Source of the DNA: Amorphochlora amoebiformis
Taxonomy: Eukaryota; Cercozoa; Chlorarachniophyceae
Direction: 5' to 3'
Length of the DNA stretch: 64,000 nucleotides
Assembly: GCA_054601695.1 (NCBI GenBank)
Contig: BAAHQB010000006.1
Location: 62,001 to 126,000, forward strand
This document shows, piece after piece, positions 57,246-64,000 of this stretch. Below the pieces are notes generated by a model, which was not told the origin of the DNA, ran no database searches, and saw only the letters and a list, made by a program, of their open reading frames with translations. Position 1 is the first letter of the stretch, and each line of letters begins with the position of its first letter. The translations under genes and the position numbers were made by a program.

Positions 57246-58748
57246 CTACTGTGTTCCCCTTCTTTTGAAATTTCCCAGAACAATCGCCGGCACTGGACCC
57301 CCGTTTCGAAACGGATTTAGTGGACCAAACTGTCCTTCTCTATTCTGATTCTTCTGTGTCCCTGATCGATCACCAATCGAACTGAGACAAGAGCTAGGTA
57401 TGGTTGTCGACAGCACGCGTGGGGTCCACCATGAACTTCCGGGGCACGAGGTACGGCGCCTTTTGATTTGACTATCTTGAACGTAAGTAGTGCTTGGGAC
57501 CTGAACCGTGGTTATAGGGTCCAGCTTGAGCGGAAGCATCGACTCTGTGTCCGCTAGTTTATGCGACTCCATCGACAACGGGGACCCTGCGGACAGCAGA
57601 GGCGACTTTTCCATACTGAAGGGCCTAGGTGAAGGTCGCGACGGATGGACGTGCCTACTTCTCGTTTGACGAGGTACGTGTCTATTTCTCGTTTGACAAG
57701 ATTCGATGCGCCAGCTTTCGTCGTTTTTAGAGTTAGCTTTGACAGGAAAAGCATAGACTCGATTTTCACTTTGCTTTTGAAAGGCCGGGTGCCATCCGAT
57801 GCCCCCTTCGACTTTCTGGACAAAACGAGTTCCAGATGACAGCTCTTGAAGATACCCGCACAGCACGGGAGCTGGCGCTGTCGTCGTTGAGTGAGATGTT
57901 ACAGTGTGTCGAAGCGTCATGGTGAGGTGGCGGCCTAGCATGGCAAAGTTGACCGTCCCGTACGTTTTACGCTCATAAATTTTCTGAGTGGACATAACGA
58001 AGAATCAACGATTTATTCACAATTGGACACCATTGCATATTTCTATTTGCAAGTATCGGAATTGTTGGATCACATACCCGAATGATTTCGAGCACTCTCC
58101 ATCCCCCGTTGGCAAGATGGAAGGTCTTACTCATCTTTAACTCCATATTTTTACCCTCAAAACCAAGCATCCGACCTCCGTTCGAGTCGACAAGAAGCGA
58201 GTCCTGCGATGGAAAAATGACTACGCGCCCGATAAGAGGCCAACGAACAAATTTCCACGCTTCGCCCAGGTTTGTCGATTTCCGGTTCGTCGAGGCCTTG
58301 CAAGGAGGGCTCCGTGTTGGTCTATTGTCGCACAGCAGCATCTACCCGCAAAAGCCTAAAGGACTTCCCTTGCTTTGTCTTCCCTTTTCCTCTGGTCTTT
58401 GGCGGTACGCTTGATTTCAACTTTTCTCGTGATGGTACCAGCGAAGCCCCGGTTGAAATAAAGGCGAATTCACCCAAAAAAAAATCCCGATATTCAATCC
58501 TTTCCCGCCGGTTTTCGATGATTTCGCCTGAACAAATCTCTTTGTAGGCATGCAGACCCCAGGTGCCACCTCAAGCGCCGATCATGCTGCACTTACCTTC
58601 GTGTTTTTATCATACACACACAAAACACAAGCAACGGCCCTCGCATAGGCCAAGACTCCTGCTGCTTCGAGCGAGGTTTAGAAATCTCAGCCCTGCTTTG
58701 CGCTGATTTCGATGACGGGCTCTGCTCGAGTGAAACGCGAGTCGCCAT
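57246..58748 (-). CDS. Unrecognised paralog family, copy 3 (three exons)
   Basis: Minus-strand exons 58748-58597, 58321-58078 and 57983-57246 total 1134 nt (377 codons plus stop). The start reads MATRVSLEQSPSS, and exon 1 ends at a strong GTAAGTG donor. Exon 2 carries GRVVIFPSQDSLLVDSNGG. Exon 3 opens with TYGTVNFAMLGRHLTMTLRHT and ends GGPVPAIVLGNFKRRGTQ. Introns are short (82-94 and ~275 nt) and contain no (TA)n, unlike the plus-strand genes. The middle of exon 3 has a near-repeat rich in Arg/His/Pro (residues near RNRHVPRQTRSRHVHP). No catalytic motif, signal peptide or helix is evident. It is the best preserved of the three copies, and I recognise no known family. Confidence 0.68.
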
Positions 58749-59674
58749 GGGTGCGTTGGCGTTATGCCCGGCTGGGGTAAAAAGAAAACTACACTAAATT
58801 AAGCAAGTATCGAATCGGGATACCTAGAGATTACGTATGTGTATGTACAATATAATCGGACTAGATCCGGAAGGTGTAAAAATGAATTGTTTGAAGAGGC
58901 CGTTAGCTTACGGATTCCCTGCATCCATGTACGCTCGGAAGAGTTGAAATCATAGACTAAACCTGACGCTTGTACTCAATTGTAACCGTACGCATGTAAA
59001 TCATTCAAATCTACGTCACACGTAGCACTAGGGATACATAAGTCACTGTGAAAGTAATCAATCATACTGGTAGCTAAGTCAGGATGAGAGTCTGTTTTGT
59101 AAGACTACACTTCAGATAGTATAGATACTCCACCGTAAGTCCTACAAGTAGCCAATATACTTAAATCTACCTTAATTTGTCCAGGTGGTCATTGCACGAT
59201 CACGACCGATGTACTCGATATATGCATGCATATCCGATATGATATACGTATATATATATATATATATAATTATACGAGTAGATCTGGACATTCTAGAACT
59301 AGATATATAACCGGACTCAATCTTCGTATTGCACGCTAAGCAAGCTAAAGATATCGATGCCGCGCGCGCGACATTTTCCGCACAAGTCTAAACTCTAGTA
59401 TTAGCATAAGCAGTTAGCTACTCTCAGCGGCCGCTAGTACTGTGGTATAATTTAGGCTATTAATAGCTAGACCAGCTCTCTCTAGCTGATATATTTACGC
59501 CGTCATACCACTGTCTAGACTGTGATATAGATACTTGTGTAGCATGTACATATCAAAAATGTACGTTCCGGTGTATCCTAGATAACTTCGGTTATAAATA
59601 TATATATATACATATATATATCAATATATATATAACATCATTGAAGTATACTATCTAACAATATATATATACTA

Positions 59675-59716
<42 letters not shown>

Positions 59717-59901
59717 GTGATGTACACTAGATGTTACCTATTGGTTCCAGAAAGGGAAAGGAAATTCCAAAGAAATTTGTAGAAATTACCAGAATGTTCT
59801 AGAAACAACTAGAAGTAGAATATCGAGAATGAATACTACTTATGAATTGAAGTCACAGAATTCATCAAGGCATTGACAACAAGTTAAAACGGAGTCAACA
59901 T

Positions 59902-59950
<49 letters not shown>

Positions 59951-60400
59951 TGATTATGATACATATCCTAATATATATATACGAGATATTAAAGTACCGA
60001 CTGAGATATATGATCATGATTTAGCCTATAATCATGTTATACAAATAGATATATATATGTGGACATATATATCTAGTATATATACTCAGTATATATATAT
60101 CATGATGGTATATTAGATATGTTATCTAGGTTATACAGAGTACTACATACATCTAGACATATACGAAAGCATATATATGTACACAAGAGAATCTGGAGTG
60201 TATATACCAGTTTTTTCATGCTAATATCTAGAATATCTAGAATGTGTTATACATACACATATCATTGAGTATTCAATACGAAGTTTCGAGTTAATATTAC
60301 TCCAATATACGATAATTGAAAACTTTGGAAGGCATACAACAAATTTGGCAACGCTGTCTAGACTGTGGTCTCGCTTGGCCGAAGGACACTCGAGCTCAAC
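58749..60400. other. Unique intergenic stretch
   Basis: About 1.6 kb of mixed AT-rich sequence with CTAG-rich motifs and two (TA)n runs. No coding chain was found. Confidence 0.5.
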
Positions 60401-60422
60401 ATGGAACCATCATGGGATCCAG
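60401..60422 (+). other. Candidate 22-nt initiating exon
   Basis: ATG GAA CCA TCA TGG GAT CCA G is followed directly by GTAATATA and a (TA)n run, like other exon starts in the window. It would encode MEPSWDP. No following plus-strand exon was identified, and it lies about 90 nt from the opposite-strand gene end. Weak. Confidence 0.2.
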
Positions 60423-60507
60423 GTAATATATATATATGTATATATATGTATATATATATATATATATGTCTCCGAGCCCGATCTGGAGCCGATTGATATG
60501 ATTTAGA

Positions 60508-62868
<2,361 letters not shown>

Positions 62869-62879
62869 GTATATATGTC

Positions 62880-62916
<37 letters not shown>

Positions 62917-62956
62917 ACAAGCGTATATACATATTTTTTATCTCTATCTCTATTTA

Positions 62957-63004
<48 letters not shown>

Positions 63005-63181
63005 AATATACATACGAATATAAGCACCTACACACCCAATTTCACCCAATTTTCACCCAAATCGCACACACACGCAAAACAAACACAATATTGTTCGAAC
63101 TTTTTCTCCTTCCATACAGCCCTTCTCTCCATCTCTCCCCCCCCCTCTCCCGCGCGGGAAGGTGTTCGGATCTCAGAAGTC

Positions 63182-63285
63182 ATGCCACGTGGCAGAGCGG
63201 ACAGAGGCGGGATACTGATATGTGACTCAGGGGGGGTCGTTTTGGATGAATTTAGGCTATTTTCCAGAAAGTTGGCACCTTGGAG
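63182..63285 (+). CDS. Candidate first exon of a gene running right
   Basis: An ATG opens 34 codons ([18 protein letters not shown] and onward to KLAPW) ending in AG before a GT that begins a TTAGGG-type intron. A polypyrimidine run and CTCAG lie just upstream (63110-63176), so this could also be an internal exon. No second exon was found before the window ends. Unrecognised. Confidence 0.33.
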
Positions 63286-63332
63286 GTTAGGGTTAGAGTT
63301 AGGGTTAGGGTTAGGGTTGAATGAAGGGATGG

Positions 63333-63383
<51 letters not shown>

Positions 63384-63437
63384 TATATGTGGATGTATAT
63401 AGATTTGTTTTTGTATGTATTTAATATAAGTAGGTGT

Positions 63438-63493
<56 letters not shown>

Positions 63494-63582
63494 ATGTTTT
63501 ATGTCATTCGTGTAGTTGTATATGTGTATATAGTATACTTAAAATATGTGTATATTTTATGTATATATATATATATATACAA

Positions 63583-63637
<55 letters not shown>

Positions 63638-63686
63638 GTAAACTATACATTAGATATGTGTTTGAATATATATCAACATAAAGTAG

Positions 63687-63727
<41 letters not shown>

Positions 63728-63826
63728 AGTATATATATGGTTATATATATATGTACATATATATATTCATACATATGCATATTGGACATAATATACGTAC
63801 ATACGATTACATACGGATACGTAGAT

Positions 63827-63886
<60 letters not shown>

Positions 63887-64000
63887 TTATATATTATTAA
63901 CACATATACGATTACATACAGATATGTAGACAAATATATATATATATATACATATATAAAAAAATATATAAACATATATAAAGTTAAACATTTATACATA
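63286..64000. repeat. TTAGGG run and (TA)n to the right end
   Basis: A short TTAGGG run (63284-63321), then (TA)n with brief interruptions. A repeated CATACG/ATACATACG(G/A)ATAC motif occurs near 63800 and 63905. No exon was identified. Confidence 0.8.

Overview
This is nuclear eukaryotic DNA. Most of its length is low-complexity: long (TA)n microsatellites, interstitial telomere-type repeats (CCCTAA on one strand, TTAGGG on the other, often degenerate) and several minisatellites. Long unbroken reading frames are rare, and nearly all of them are (TA)n read as Ile-Tyr or telomere repeat read as Leu-Thr. No transposon, rRNA, tRNA, CRISPR or bacterial-type operon is visible. TGEKP-linked C2H2 zinc fingers, GT-AG introns and TTAGGG-type repeats fit a eukaryote; I cannot place the lineage further.

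The window is not empty of genes. Short unique islands are bounded by AG and GT, and their codon phases interlock. Chaining them by hand gives intron-dense genes. On the plus strand these are: a 30-exon, about 553-residue polydactyl C2H2 zinc-finger gene (989-15128); a 19-exon, about 333-residue polytopic membrane protein (16501-26064); a many-exon unidentified gene or gene pair (27460-33564); a short membrane protein (35535-38835, perhaps with more exons from 34404); and a Cys-rich hydrophobic small protein (54768-56413). A partial gene starts near 63182. On the minus strand there are three copies of an unrecognised paralogous family (42181-43752, 47614 to at least 49999, 57246-58748), a tentative three-exon gene (60508-62125) and one exon at the left edge.

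The two gene classes look different. The intron-dense genes have exons of 7-120 nt (about 55 nt on average in the first gene) separated by introns of (TA)n and telomere-like repeats. Two of the three minus-strand paralogs have only three exons and sit in more complex sequence.

The most unusual feature is a recurrent pattern I call exon echoes. Decayed partial copies of an exon lie in the TA tracts beside the intact exon. Copies upstream keep the 5' part with the acceptor, and copies downstream keep the 3' part with the donor. This occurs at many exons on both strands and suggests repeated small tandem duplications between a point in the TA tract and a point in the exon.

All exon models are manual. 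They rest on phase continuity, splice dinucleotides, domain spacing and, for the paralogs, comparison within the window. No transcript or database evidence was available.
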